A stretch of 64,000 nucleotides of DNA. Source: Cohnella rhizosphaerae (lineage in GTDB: Bacteria; Bacillota; Bacilli; Paenibacillales; Paenibacillaceae). The stretch lies in contig NZ_JAPDIA010000001.1 of NCBI RefSeq assembly GCF_029525575.1, positions 434,001 to 498,000 on the forward strand, in the 5' to 3' direction. The notes beneath the pieces are model-generated. The model was not told where the DNA came from, ran no database searches, and was given only the letters and a program-made list of their open reading frames with translations. The position numbers were made by a program, and so were the translations under genes. Below, in pieces: positions 1-9,545 of the stretch (the stretch's first letter is position 1; every line of letters starts with the position of its first letter).

Positions 1-1354
1 ACAGATCGAGGATCAGCTGGCGGCGGCCCTGCGTCCGTCTGCGGCCTTCAACGTGAAGGCACCAGTCCGGGTGCGCGCGGTACAGGTCGCTGTCCGGCGA
101 GATCATCTCCGGCTCGAACCAGAGTCCGAACTGAAGGCCGTGCGCGTTTACCCGTTTCGCCAGATCGTCCAGCCCCTGCGGGAGCTTCTTCAGGTCGACC
201 TTCCAGTCGCCCAGCGACGTCGTATCGTCGTTGCGATAGCCGAACCAGCCGTCGTCGAGCACGAACAGCTCGATGCCGAGTCTTGCGCCCTCCTCCGCGA
301 TCGCGGCGATCTTGTCCGCGTCGAAGTCGAAGTAGGTCGCCTCCCAGTTGTTGACGAGCACGGGACGCGTACGGTCGCGGAATTCGCCGCGGGAGAGACG
401 GCTGCGATACAGCCGGTGATATGTCCTGCTCATGCCGCCGAGCCCTTCGTTCGAGTAGACGAGCACGGCTTCGGGCGCCTGGAACGATTGGCCCGGCTCG
501 AGCAGCCATTCGAAGTCGAACGGATTGATGCCGATCGATACGCGCGTCGTGCGGAATTGGTCCACCTCGGCGGAGGCGGCGAAGCTGCCGCTGTAGACGA
601 GGCTGAAGCCGTAGGCGTCGCCCTGCTCTTCGTCCGCGTTCGGCGATACCAGCGCGACGAACGGATTGTGCTGGTGGGAGCTGGAGCCGCGGCGGCTCTC
701 GATGCCCTGCTGGCCCTGCACGAGCGCTCTGCGCGAGAGGTTTCGCTCGTTCGCCCAAGCGCCGTTCAGGTGCACCAGCTCGTATTCGTCGTTGTTAAAA
801 TCGACGCTGGCGCTCAGCGCGCGGCGAATGCGAACGGAGTCGGCGCTTTCGTTGACGTAACGGACCGAGCGGGCGATCGCGTCCGAATCGCGGAACGTCG
901 TATAGCTCAGAACGGCGATCAAGCCGGAAAACGAATCATGCAGCGTCAGCTCCAGCGTTTCGGCCTCGCCGTCGGACTCCGCATAGGTGGCGGGAAGTCC
1001 TTCGAGCTTGGGCTTGCCGGCGAAAATGCGGTGTTCGCGGTAGACGAGCTCGGCGACGGTCGTGCCGTCGGAAAGGGCGAATTGATAAGCCGGACTGCGG
1101 AAATCGCCCGAGCCGTAGCCCGGATATTCCTGAAGCAGCGCGTCGAGCGACAGCGACGGCTTGTCCGGATTCGGCGTCGGGCTGAAGCTTGCGCGCTCGC
1201 GCAGCGTCAGACCGCCCGGCCACGAAGCGTTGCGAAGCCTGGGTCCCCAATACACGTGCGAGGGGTAAAGGCCTTCGACGATCGTAATGATGTAGCTCGA
1301 ATGCGGCGTCTGCAGATGAAACGTCTGACGCTCCCGGTCGAATGAAATCGCCAT
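1..1354 (-). CDS. Alpha-galactosidase, GH36 family (N-terminal 451 residues, runs off the left edge)
   Basis: This enzyme releases alpha-1,6-linked galactose from melibiose, raffinose and similar oligosaccharides. The visible part has the N-terminal beta-sandwich followed by the start of the TIM barrel. The barrel shows VLVNNWEATYFDFD, then LFVLDDGWFG (DDGWFG about residues 367-372), then WFEPEMISPDSDLYR and PDWCLHVEGR, all GH36 landmarks. The nucleophile and acid/base aspartates lie beyond the edge. The ATG at 1354 has an AGGAGG six bases upstream. No signal peptide is seen, so it probably acts in the cytoplasm. The upstream gene is divergent. The window also has a GH4 enzyme that may be an alpha-galactosidase (44749-46254). 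The family assignment is firm. Confidence 0.93.
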   Translation of the reverse strand, partial: MAISFDRERQTFHLQTPHSSYIITIVEGLYPSHVYWGPRLRNASWPGGLTLRERASFSPTPNPDKPSLSLDALLQEYPGYGSGDFRSPAYQFALSDGTTVAELVYREHRIFAGKPKLEGLPATYAESDGEAETLELTLHDSFSGLIAVLSYTTFRDSDAIARSVRYVNESADSVRIRRALSASVDFNNDEYELVHLNGAWANERNLSRRALVQGQQGIESRRGSSSHQHNPFVALVSPNADEEQGDAYGFSLVYSGSFAASAEVDQFRTTRVSIGINPFDFEWLLEPGQSFQAPEAVLVYSNEGLGGMSRTYHRLYRSRLSRGEFRDRTRPVLVNNWEATYFDFDADKIAAIAEEGARLGIELFVLDDGWFGYRNDDTTSLGDWKVDLKKLPQGLDDLAKRVNAHGLQFGLWFEPEMISPDSDLYRAHPDWCLHVEGRRRTQGRRQLILDL

Positions 1355-1581
1355 TTCGGCCTCCTAAAGTGTGTTGGTCTATCCAGATAGCATACCGGAA
1401 TCGAATATGCGGATACATGGAATAAAGACGCTTTAATATGTTTTTATGTGACGAACGTACGGTGGGAGGCTACAATTGCAGCTATGGCGTGGCGATCGCC
1501 CTTTTCGCGGACATCCTTTTCACGGGCATCCACTTCTCCTATAATGAAAGAATCGGATTCAACCCTGGGAGGGAAATCAAT

Positions 1582-2885
1582 ATGCCAACGATCGCATTTA
1601 TCGGACTCGGCACGATGGGTCTGCCTATGGCCGCGAACCTGCTCCGCAAGTCCTATCAGGTCGTCGTCTACAACCGTACGCCCGGCAAGGCCGGGCAGCT
1701 GCTCGAGCTCGGCGCGGAAGAAGCCGCTACGCCGCTGGCGGCGGCACGCGGCGCCGACGTCGTCCTGACGATGATCAGCAACGATGCGGCCGTAGAGGAA
1801 GTTTATTACGGGACCGAAGGCGTGTTCGCCGGCATTAAACCGAACACCGTGCTTATCGATAGCAGCACGATATCCCCTGCGCTCGCCCGGCGGCTCGCGC
1901 AAGATGCCGCGGACGCGTTTTGCGATTTCCTCGACGCGCCGGTGACCGGGAGCAAGCCCGCGGCCATCGACGGCACGCTTCTGTTCATGGCCGGCGGCGA
2001 CGCGCGGGTCGTCGAAGATCAGAAGCCGCTGCTGCTGTCCATGGGCCGCGAGGATTATATATGGGGCCTGGCGGCAGCGGAGCGGCGGCGAAGCTCGCCC
2101 ACAATACGATCGTAGGCATCAACGCCGCCGGCCTCGTCGAAGGCATGGCCATCGCGGCCAAGGCGGGCATCGACGCTTCCTCCTTCCTGCGCGTCGTGCA
2201 GGGCGGCGGCGCGGCGAGCAAGCAGGCCGATCTCAAGGGCGCCAAGATCATCGACCACGACTTCAGCGTTCAGTTCTCGCTGGCTTTGATGCTCAAGGAT
2301 CTGAAGCTATCCTCCGTCTTGACAGACGGCCTCGGCGTGCCGACGCCGATGCTCGAGGCGTCCAAAAGCCTGTTCCAGGCTGGTGCGGCGGCCGGCTATG
2401 GCGAAGAGGATCTCGCCGCGCTGGCCAAGCTGTACGAGCAGTGGATCGGCGGACGAATCGGCGGGCGTAACGGCGCGGATGAAGAAGTATCCGCTGCCGC
2501 ATCGGTTCTGGAAGCGGAGGCGGATTCCGAATCGGATGCGGATTCGGACTCGGATCGCCGCAAGAAAAAGCGCGTGGCCTTGAACATTCCGCTCATGATC
2601 TCCATCTACCAATGGGAGCAAGCCGGATCGTTCGCAGGCCAGAACGCCGACGCCGTGCTGAACGACGTGTCCGAGGACGGCTTGCAGGTCGCGACCACCA
2701 TCCCGCTCGAAAAGGACATGTTCGTCGTCATCCACTTCCAGCAGGATACCAGTCTGCCGCCGATGACGGCCCGCATCATTCGCATCGAGCGCAAGGAAGG
2801 GCTGTTCCACTACGGCTGCCTGTTGTCGGGACTGGCCCTGTATCAGCGCCTTCAGCTCAAGGAATATATCGAGTCGCACGCCTGA
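1582..2885 (+). CDS. NAD(P)-dependent beta-hydroxyacid dehydrogenase fused to a PilZ domain (one frameshift)
   Basis: Residues 1-288 are a 3-hydroxyisobutyrate/6-phosphogluconate dehydrogenase-type oxidoreductase. They show the Rossmann GLGTMG at 7-12, the substrate motif DAPVTGSKPAA, and GSGAAAKLAHN carrying the catalytic lysine. An acidic Ser/Asp linker follows, then a PilZ domain with the c-di-GMP-binding RxxxR (in RRKKKR) and DxSxxG (DVSEDG). Dehydrogenase and PilZ are in the same frame with no stop between them. The reading frame breaks inside the dehydrogenase around 2054-2066 (TATATATGGGG), where one base seems to be missing. With it restored the product is 434 residues. The start at 1582 has GGGAGG upstream. 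The fusion is unusual. A lost stop codon between two separate genes is the alternative. Confidence 0.75.
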
Positions 2886-3074
2886 TCCCGCGCGATCCGC
2901 GAAGAGAAGTAAAAACGGCCAGGCCGTCCTTTAATGATAGCCATACGTTGGATCGGAGACGATTCAGATGCTTTAAAGCGAAGCTTATGCTCTCTGATCC
3001 GGTCCAAAATCCGCCTTCGGCCTCCTGCTTGCACACTGAGCATTGGGATATCTCCACCTCCACATCGCTTAGCG

Positions 3075-3258
3075 AACGGACCGGGGGGGGCGTTATTTTT
3101 AATCCGAATGCGATTTGAGGTCCTTTCCCGGACCCAGGCGCCTCTATTGCGGGTTTGTCGGCGTTTTTCAGCCATGATCCGAATGAATAACGTCACTCCG
3201 GTCCGATCGATTGCAATTAGGACCGGGTTATTCAGAAATAACGTCTTTTGGGTCCGAT
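3075..3258. repeat. Cluster of GGTCC/GGACC inverted repeats in an intergenic region
   Basis: The 400 bases between the dehydrogenase-PilZ gene and ppnP hold no convincing gene. They contain four copies of AATAAC...CCGGTCC: inverted at 3075-3097, direct at 3186-3207, inverted at 3219-3232 and direct at 3237-3258. The second and third form an imperfect hairpin (AATAAC/GTTATT and CCGGTCC/GGACCGG). A further small hairpin, GGTCC-N6-GGACC, lies at 3119-3134. The two direct copies are 51 bp apart. This resembles a degraded REP-like palindromic element. Function unknown. Confidence 0.5.
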
Positions 3259-3285
3259 GCTGGCGAGTGAAGCCGCGATTTGTTC

Positions 3286-3329
3286 AAAAAAAAGCCTTCG
3301 GCGCGATGATGCGCCGAAGGCTTTTTTTT
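3286..3329. terminator. Bidirectional rho-independent terminator
   Basis: A 12-bp perfect stem (AGCCTTCGGCGC / GCGCCGAAGGCT) with loop GATGAT is flanked by eight A and eight T, so it can work on both strands. It lies between the plus-strand dehydrogenase-PilZ gene and the end of the minus-strand ppnP. Confidence 0.9.
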
Positions 3330-3359
3330 GCTGACATGCTCCTGCGTTGAAGCTTGAGC

Positions 3360-3677
3360 TTAAGCGTCCAGGTACGAGCAGACATAGTCCGCGACTTGCG
3401 TGACCTTCAGCTTGAACTTGGCGTTCGCAGGCACGGTGAACTCGCCTGTGCCGGAGATCGAGATCCACTCCTCGCTGCCCGGCAGTTGAACGGTCAGCTC
3501 GCCGGCCAGAATTTCCATGACTTCCTTCTGGTCCGTGCCGAACTCGTACTCGCCCGGCAGCATGATGCCCAGCGTCTTGCGGGTGCCGTCGGCGAACTTG
3601 ACCGTACGGCTCGTTACCTTGCCGTCGAAGTAGATGTTGGCTTGTTTGACGACGCTGACTTGATCGAATTGGGACAT
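3360..3677 (-). CDS. ppnP: Pyrimidine/purine nucleoside phosphorylase PpnP
   Basis: This 105-residue cupin-fold protein matches the PpnP (YaiE, DUF1255) family, which phosphorolyses a broad range of nucleosides to base and ribose-1-phosphate. Recognisable parts are [33 protein letters not shown], the LTVQLPG strand and the C-terminal DYVCSYL. E. coli PpnP is 94 residues. It is a cytosolic, single-gene unit with its own terminator downstream (3286-3329) and an AGGAGG before the ATG. It sits next to transketolase, which fits pentose phosphate handling, but each gene has its own terminator. Confidence 0.92.
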   Translation of the reverse strand: MSQFDQVSVVKQANIYFDGKVTSRTVKFADGTRKTLGIMLPGEYEFGTDQKEVMEILAGELTVQLPGSEEWISISGTGEFTVPANAKFKLKVTQVADYVCSYLDA

Positions 3678-3820
3678 GGGTATGACAGCCTCCTGGTCGT
3701 GGTTTGAGATCGTTTTAACTTGCTTTTGAACTTGGATCTGCTACTCGAGATTAAAAGGTTGAGGTCCGAGGCGCGGGCGCGATTCTTTGCCCATGCCACG
3801 CGCTAACGCGCCTTCGCCGC

Positions 3821-3853
3821 AAAAAGCCGGCCGCCCGTAAAGGGGGGCCGGCT
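3821..3853 (-). terminator. Rho-independent terminator of tkt
   Basis: On the minus strand a GC-rich stem (AGCCGGCC arms extended by a C/G run) with a short loop is followed by TTTTT. It lies about 70 bases after the transketolase stop. Confidence 0.8.
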
Positions 3854-3921
3854 CCGCGCGCGGAGCGCGCTTCGGACCGGCGGATGGCGATCGCTGACCG
3901 CCGATTGCGCCTCGTCCGCGA

Positions 3922-5934
3922 TCAGATCAACTTGCGGAATTGCTCCACGACGTTCTCGACCGTAAAGCCGTATTCCTTGATAACACGGTCGCCGGGCGCG
4001 GATGCGCCGAAGGTGGAGATGCCAAGCACGGCGCCGCCGTCGCCGACATAGCGCTCCCAGCCGAACGGCGAAGCCATCTCGATCGCAAGACGCGCCTTGG
4101 CGCCCTTCGGCAGCACGCTTTCGCGATATTCCGCGGACTGCGCCTCGAACAGATCCCAGCTCGGCAGGCTGACGACGCGGACGTGAATACCTTGCTCGGC
4201 CAGCGCCTTTTGGGATGCGACCGCCAGCTGCACTTCAGAACCGGTAGCGATCAGGATGCCCTGCGCTTCGCCGGCCGCTTCGGACAACACGTAGCCGCCC
4301 TTCTTGATGCTCTCGCGTGCAAGCTCGGCCGTGCCTTCGAGGATCGGCAGATTCTGGCGCGTCAGGACGAGCGCGACCGGATTGCCGGTGTTCTCGAGCG
4401 CATAAGCCCAAGCCGCGGAGGTCTCGTTGCCGTCCGCGGGACGCAGTACGGTCAGTCCCGGAATAACGCGAATGGAAGCAAGCTGCTCGATCGGCTCGTG
4501 CGTCGGTCCGTCTTCGCCGACAGCGATCGAATCGTGCGTCAGAACGTAGACGACAGGCTGGCCCATGATCGACGCCAGGCGCACGGCCGGGCGCAGATAG
4601 TCGGTGAAGACGAAGAACGTGCCGCCGTACACGCGAAGACCGCCATGCAGCGAGATGCCGTTCATCGCGGCCGCCATGCCGAACTCGCGGACCCCGAAGT
4701 AAATGTTGCGGCCGCTGTAGTCGTCCGCGGTATAAACCGGCAGACCCTTCAGATGCGTCATCGTGGAGCTTTCCAGGTCGGCGGAGCCGCCCACGAGGTT
4801 CGGCACGTTTTTCGCAAGGCCGTTCAGGGCGTTGCCCGAAGCGACGCGCGTCGAGAGCGGCTTGTCCTCCGTCGTGTACTTCGGCAGCTCGGCGTCCCAG
4901 CCTTGCGGCAGCTTGCGCGCGAGCGCATCCTCGAACTGCCGGGCCAGCTCGGGATGAGCGGACTTGTACTTGCCGAACAGCGCTTCCCAAGCCGCGTAAG
5001 CCTGTTCGCCGCGGCTCTTCACTTCCGCGAAGTGGCTGCGCACTTCATCCGGCACGAAAAATTCGGGATGATCCCATTCGTAGAACGTCTTCGTCAGCTT
5101 CGCTTCTTCCGTGCCCAGCGGCGAGCCGTGCGGACCTGCGTGGCCGCCTTTGCCGCCTTTGTTCGGAGAGCCGTAGCCGATGACGGTCTTCACTTCGATC
5201 AACGTCGGCTTGCTCGTCTCGGCTTGCGCTTCGGCGATCGCCTTGGCCAGCGCGGCCAGGTCGTTGCCGTCTTCTACGCGCAGCACTTGCCAGCCATAGC
5301 CGTCGAAGCGCTTGGCCACCGACTCGGAGAAGGACAGGGAGAGCTCGCCGTCCAGCGAAATGTCGTTCGAATCGTAAAGGACGACCAGTTTGCCGAGCTT
5401 CAGGTGGCCGGCGAGCGATGCGGATTCGGAGGAGATCCCTTCGGAAAGGTCGCCGTCGCCGCAGATCGAATACGTGAAGTGGTTGATCAAATCAAACCCT
5501 TCGCGGTTGTATGTAGCGGACAATTGCGCTTCCGCCATCGCCATGCCGACGGCCATCGCGATCCCTTGGCCCAGCGGACCGGTCGTCGCGTCTACGCCGG
5601 CCGTGTGGCCGAATTCCGGATGTCCGGGCGTCTTGGAGCCCCACTGGCGGAAGTTCTTAAGCTCTTCGATCGGCAGATCGTAGCCCGAGAGGTGCAGCAG
5701 CGAGTACAGCAGCATGGAGCCGTGGCCCGCGGACAGGACGAAGCGGTCGCGGTCGATCCAGCTCGGCTGGGAAGGATTGTGCTTCATCGCCTTGGCGAAC
5801 AGCTGATAACCCATCGGCGCAGCGCCCATCGGCATGCCGGGATGTCCGGACTTCGCCTTTTCGATTGCGTCGATCGCAAGCGTGCGGATCGTCGTAACGG
5901 AAAGCTGCTCGATCGTATTTGCGTTTACTGTCAT
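3922..5934 (-). CDS. tkt: Transketolase
   Basis: Transketolase is the thiamine-diphosphate enzyme that moves two-carbon units in the non-oxidative pentose phosphate pathway. The product is 670 residues, close to B. subtilis Tkt (667). It shows [15 protein letters not shown], the ThDP motif (CGDGDLSEG ... YDSN), GFGSPNK-like [15 protein letters not shown], and the C-terminal [18 protein letters not shown]. The reading frame is open far upstream to 6696, but that part is the shadow of purU. I chose the ATG at 5934 because it begins the family N-terminus ([12 protein letters not shown]) and has GAGGAGG upstream. Single-gene unit ending in a clear terminator. Confidence 0.96.
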   Translation of the reverse strand: MTVNANTIEQLSVTTIRTLAIDAIEKAKSGHPGMPMGAAPMGYQLFAKAMKHNPSQPSWIDRDRFVLSAGHGSMLLYSLLHLSGYDLPIEELKNFRQWGSKTPGHPEFGHTAGVDATTGPLGQGIAMAVGMAMAEAQLSATYNREGFDLINHFTYSICGDGDLSEGISSESASLAGHLKLGKLVVLYDSNDISLDGELSLSFSESVAKRFDGYGWQVLRVEDGNDLAALAKAIAEAQAETSKPTLIEVKTVIGYGSPNKGGKGGHAGPHGSPLGTEEAKLTKTFYEWDHPEFFVPDEVRSHFAEVKSRGEQAYAAWEALFGKYKSAHPELARQFEDALARKLPQGWDAELPKYTTEDKPLSTRVASGNALNGLAKNVPNLVGGSADLESSTMTHLKGLPVYTADDYSGRNIYFGVREFGMAAAMNGISLHGGLRVYGGTFFVFTDYLRPAVRLASIMGQPVVYVLTHDSIAVGEDGPTHEPIEQLASIRVIPGLTVLRPADGNETSAAWAYALENTGNPVALVLTRQNLPILEGTAELARESIKKGGYVLSEAAGEAQGILIATGSEVQLAVASQKALAEQGIHVRVVSLPSWDLFEAQSAEYRESVLPKGAKARLAIEMASPFGWERYVGDGGAVLGISTFGASAPGDRVIKEYGFTVENVVEQFRKLI

Positions 5935-6140
5935 TATGGTAACGACCTCCTCTATCTGCAGTGCGTAGTTATTATGCGTTAATTCGTTAAATCGCCGTTG
6001 TTCAGCCTTGCCTATTGTAACACGGGGGGTTGCCTGTTTTCCACAGAACTTGTACGGACAAGTGAATATTTTCCGCGTCGCGCAAGTCCGCATTTCGCGC
6101 GGCGCGGACTTGCGATTATCGTTTTCATAGTCTTGAGGCA

Positions 6141-7043
6141 TTAAATGAAAGCGACCGTCTTGTTCTGGTAGACGACCAGCCTGTCTTCGATATGCCATTT
6201 CACCGCTCGGGCGAGCACGATCCGCTCGATGTGGCGTCCCATGCGCTTCAGTTCGTCTACGTTGTTGCGGTGGCTGACGCGTTGTACGTCCTGCTCGATG
6301 ATCGGACCCGCGTCGAGCTCGGCGGTCACGTAATGCGCCGTCGCGCCGATCAGCTTGACCCCGCGGTCGTAAGCCTGGTGATACGGCTTGCCGCCGACGA
6401 ACGCAGGCAGGAAGGAATGATGGATATTGATGATCCGGTTCGTGAAGTGCTCGATGAACTTCGGCGTTATAATCTGCATGTATCTGGCTAGAATAACCAG
6501 ATCGACCTTGCCTGCGGTCAGCTCCAGTTGGCGCCGCTCGGCTTCGGCTTTGGTCTCGGGCGTGACCGGAATATGGTGGAACGGAATGCCGAACGACTCG
6601 ACGAGCCCCCGCATGTCGTCGTGGTTGCTGACGACCATGCTGATCTCGGCGTCGAGATCCCCGGCCTGCCATTGCCAGAGCAGCTCGAGCAGACAATGAT
6701 CCTCGCGTGAGACGAAGATGGCGAGACGCTTGCGTCGCACCGCGCGATAGACGCTCCAGCGCATCTCGAACCGGTCGGCGATCCGGGTGAAGTCCTCCTG
6801 CAGCGCCGGCAGGTTCTGCTCGAGATCGGCAAGATCGAAGGCGATGCGCATGAAAAACATGCCGCTCGCCGGATCGGTCGTGTATTGATCCGACTGAAGA
6901 ATGTTGGCGCCCTTCTCGTAAAGAAATTGCGAAACGGCGGCGACGATTCCCGGCCGGTCGGGACAGGAGATCAGCATGCGGGCGCGATTCGCGTTCTCTT
7001 CGCGTCCTTTGCTGTCCTGGTGTTGGTAGACGTTCTGGGTCAT
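6141..7043 (-). CDS. purU: Formyltetrahydrofolate deformylase
   Basis: PurU hydrolyses 10-formyl-tetrahydrofolate to formate and tetrahydrofolate, balancing the one-carbon pool for purine synthesis. The N-terminal ACT domain reads [16 protein letters not shown]. The C-terminal formyltransferase-type domain has [11 protein letters not shown], the catalytic [10 protein letters not shown] segment and a later [17 protein letters not shown] with its conserved Asp. The ATG at 7043 (MTQNV) is preferred over an upstream start at 7079: GAGGAA lies eight bases before it, and it gives 300 residues, the usual length. Confidence 0.95.
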   Translation of the reverse strand: MTQNVYQHQDSKGREENANRARMLISCPDRPGIVAAVSQFLYEKGANILQSDQYTTDPASGMFFMRIAFDLADLEQNLPALQEDFTRIADRFEMRWSVYRAVRRKRLAIFVSREDHCLLELLWQWQAGDLDAEISMVVSNHDDMRGLVESFGIPFHHIPVTPETKAEAERRQLELTAGKVDLVILARYMQIITPKFIEHFTNRIINIHHSFLPAFVGGKPYHQAYDRGVKLIGATAHYVTAELDAGPIIEQDVQRVSHRNNVDELKRMGRHIERIVLARAVKWHIEDRLVVYQNKTVAFI

Positions 7044-7106
7044 GACGGGTTCCTCTGCCTCTCTATGCGATTGCTTCATTCTTTACTGTATCTCGAAGAC
7101 GGCGGC

Positions 7107-8237
7107 TTATACCTTGGCGAGCCATTCTCGTCCGGCGAGATAGGCCGTCAGGCGCTGATTCACGGCCTCTTCGCTATAATCGCCAGACAGCGCGCGATGC
7201 TCCATCGCGAGGTCGTACAGACGCTCCAGCGGCTCGCGCGGATCCGCCTTGCGCGCCTTCGCGTCGGACTTCAGCAGTTCCCAGGTGTTCAGCACGAAGG
7301 CGCGATGGTCGATGTCCTGCTTGCCGAAGAAATGATGCAGACGCTCCACGTCCTCGAGGAACTCGCCTCCGAAGCGAACGTCGACGTCGCCGCGCAGCAG
7401 CGCGATCTCGGCTTCGTACATCGGACGCTCCTTGCCGGCGTTTTTGCCGATCCAGGGCGTTTCGAGTATAAATGGCTTGCCGGCCAGCGCGGGATGGCTT
7501 ACGACATTGTTGATCGCATCGTACCCGATCCAGCCGGAGCCGATCGGCGTATGGCGGTCCTTGCCCGCGCCGCGCGGGTTTTTGCTGTCGTTCAAGTGGA
7601 CGACGGCGATGCGATCGAGACCGATGACGCTGTCGAACGACTTCAGTACGCCGTCCAGATCGTCGACGATATCGTATCCAGCGTCGTGCACGTGGCATGT
7701 GTCGAGACAGATCGTGATGCGGCCGTTGTCGTGCACGCGTTCGATGATGGCGGCGAGTTCCTCGAAGCTGCGGCCGATCTCGGTGCCTTTGCCGGCCATC
7801 GTCTCCAAGGCGATGTTCACGTTCGTATGTTTGGTTGCTTCCAGTACTTCGTTGAGCCCTTCCGCGATGCGGGCAATGCCGTACTCCGCGTCTTTATCCG
7901 TATACGCGCCCGGGTGAAGCACGATGTTGTTCACGCCGATCGCGTCGGTCCGGCGGACTTCCTCCTGCAGGAAGTTGACGGCGAGCTCGAACGTGTCTTC
8001 CTTATAAGAACCGAGGTTCACGATGTAAGGCGCATGGACGACGATCTCGCCGATTCCCGCGGCCGTCATCGCCTCTTTTCCCTCGGGAATGTACAGGCTC
8101 TCGATGGGCTTGCGCCTCGTATTCTGCGGCGCTCCCGTATAAATCATAAATGAGCTGGAGCCGTAGGACTTGGCTTCGTCCGTCGCCGTCAGCAATCCCT
8201 TGTCCGAAAAGGACACGTGGGAACCGATCTTCAGCAT
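7107..8237 (-). CDS. nfo: Deoxyribonuclease IV (AP endonuclease IV) with C-terminal extension
   Basis: Endonuclease IV cuts DNA 5' of abasic sites in base excision repair and uses three zinc ions. The TIM-barrel signatures are all present: GSHVSF at the start, [72 protein letters not shown] in segments, and FILETPW. These supply the zinc-binding His, Glu and Asp residues. The product is 376 residues against about 297 for the B. subtilis enzyme. The extra part, roughly residues 290-376, is helical and charged and does not belong to the barrel. It is divergent from the YneK gene. Confidence 0.93.
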   Translation of the reverse strand: MLKIGSHVSFSDKGLLTATDEAKSYGSSSFMIYTGAPQNTRRKPIESLYIPEGKEAMTAAGIGEIVVHAPYIVNLGSYKEDTFELAVNFLQEEVRRTDAIGVNNIVLHPGAYTDKDAEYGIARIAEGLNEVLEATKHTNVNIALETMAGKGTEIGRSFEELAAIIERVHDNGRITICLDTCHVHDAGYDIVDDLDGVLKSFDSVIGLDRIAVVHLNDSKNPRGAGKDRHTPIGSGWIGYDAINNVVSHPALAGKPFILETPWIGKNAGKERPMYEAEIALLRGDVDVRFGGEFLEDVERLHHFFGKQDIDHRAFVLNTWELLKSDAKARKADPREPLERLYDLAMEHRALSGDYSEEAVNQRLTAYLAGREWLAKV

Positions 8238-8464
8238 GGCTTTACTCCCCTCCGTATGCGGCGCCCGGCGCTGCCGGACCCGTCCCTTTAAATCAAAGTC
8301 TATTGTAGCGCGAACCTCGAAATAAATCTAGAAGACCGTAACCCGGGCAGCGAGCGTGCGCCCCTTGCAAAATGCCGCTCAAGAAGGCGAATCTCGGCCG
8401 GAAAGCTTGCGGTCGACGTCAGGGAGAACGTTGCGAAAATCCGATGACGGCTTTTCTCTTTTGC

Positions 8465-8493
8465 GGGACAGACTGGTAGAAATACGATATAAT
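8465..8493 (+). promoter_or_regulatory. Sigma-A-type promoter of the YneK/DUF2621 gene
   Basis: GGGACA (4/6 match to TTGACA) and a perfect TATAAT at 8488-8493 are separated by 17 bases, 24 bases upstream of the ATG at 8517. Confidence 0.55.
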
Positions 8494-8516
8494 TTCGGGA
8501 GCGAGGTGAACGCAAA

Positions 8517-8988
8517 ATGAAATCCAGTCCCGATTGGTTTATGTACTTTATCGCTTTTTGGGGCGTCGTGCTGGTCGTTTTCATGAGCATCGGCGGCTTT
8601 TTCATGTTTCGCAAATTCCTGAAGGTGCTCCCTAAGGCCGACGGCAAGTCCAAGCTCGACTGGCAGAACCATTGGGTCGAGCTCAGCCGGCCGCTTTGGA
8701 ACGACGAGTCGAAGGCGATGCTGGACAAACTGGTTTCGCCTGTTCCGAACGCCTTCCGCGACATCGCCAAGCACTCGATCGCCGCGCAGATCGGGCAGCT
8801 CGCCGTCGAGAGCGGCGAAGGAAGCGTGACCGAGGAACACTGCATTAAAGGCTATATTATGGCGACGCCCAAGCGCGACCATGCCTTCTTAATCAACTTT
8901 TTTGGACAGCAACGGGATCGATTATTCGCCGTACGCCCATCTGCTCCATACGGAAAAACCGAAACCTTTGGCACCTCCCGTCGTCTAA
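8517..8988 (+). CDS. yneK: YneK family membrane protein (DUF2621), one frameshift
   Basis: This is a small Bacillales-specific protein of unknown function. One transmembrane helix (FMYFIAFWGVVLVVFMSIGG) is followed by MFRKFLKVLPKADGKSKLDW and a cytoplasmic domain with LVSPVPNAFRDIAK and GYIMATPKRDHAFL, all closely matching B. subtilis YneK. The frame breaks at a T6 run (8898-8903). Reading five T gives the family's C-terminus (SNGIDYSPYAHLL) and a 156-residue protein ending at 8988. The uncorrected frame gives a 158-residue product with an unrelated tail. It begins with a good ribosome binding site and its own promoter. Confidence 0.85.
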
Positions 8989-9047
8989 CTTAAGGAGCGG
9001 CTCGTCCGGACAGGGCGGCCGCACGATCGTTCGGAGGTGGTCTTGGT

Positions 9048-9518
9048 ATGTTCAATCAACTGAATCGGTACGGTAAAAACTCGGCCTGGGCCGTCGCCGT
9101 TCTGGCCATGCTGCTCATGGGCACGGCCTGCAGCAACGACAAGGACGGGAGCGATGCTTCCCCTTCGCCTAGCGTATCCGCTTCTGCGTCACCCGCATCG
9201 TCGCCTGAAGCCTCTCCGTCCGCGCAGCCGGACGCCGGCGCTTCCGCCACTCCTGAATCGTCGCCTTCCGCGGCTCCTTCGGGCGCGGTCGAAGAGAAAG
9301 AATCGACTGGTACGTATAACGGTCAAATCGACAATCATTCGATCGAGATCGAAAGCGCCGATGGCGTGCGGGCGTATCAGATCGACGACGCGACTTCGGA
9401 CAAGCTGTCCGGTTGGGACGACGGCGTGAAGGTCAAATTCAAGTACAAGATCAATGAGATCAAAGGCGAGAGCGAGACGATCGAGCAGTACGTCATCACC
9501 TCGATCGACAAGCAATAA
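9048..9518 (+). CDS. Putative lipoprotein with Ser/Pro/Ala-rich linker
   Basis: A hydrophobic N-terminal helix ends in a lipobox-like MGTAC at about residues 24-28. Next comes a low-complexity Ser/Pro/Ala stretch (about residues 35-82), typical of a cell-wall-spanning linker. The last 70 residues are a small beta-rich domain (TGTYNGQIDNHSIEIES, then VKVKFKYKINE). The protein is probably anchored in the outer leaflet of the membrane. I do not recognise the C-terminal domain. GGAGG precedes the ATG, and the next gene begins 27 bases after the stop, so the two may be co-transcribed. Confidence 0.75.
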   Translation: MFNQLNRYGKNSAWAVAVLAMLLMGTACSNDKDGSDASPSPSVSASASPASSPEASPSAQPDAGASATPESSPSAAPSGAVEEKESTGTYNGQIDNHSIEIESADGVRAYQIDDATSDKLSGWDDGVKVKFKYKINEIKGESETIEQYVITSIDKQ

Positions 9519-9545
9519 TCCATGTCATTCCAATGAGGTGAGCCC

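Noticed and set aside
53-1345. 430-codon plus-strand open frame
   Set aside because: It lies opposite the GH36 gene; composition is Arg/Ala/Val-rich shadow translation with no family features.
5935-6696. In-frame N-terminal extension of the transketolase reading frame (254 codons)
   Set aside because: It is antiparallel-frame shadow within purU; the family N-terminus and ribosome binding site are at 5934.
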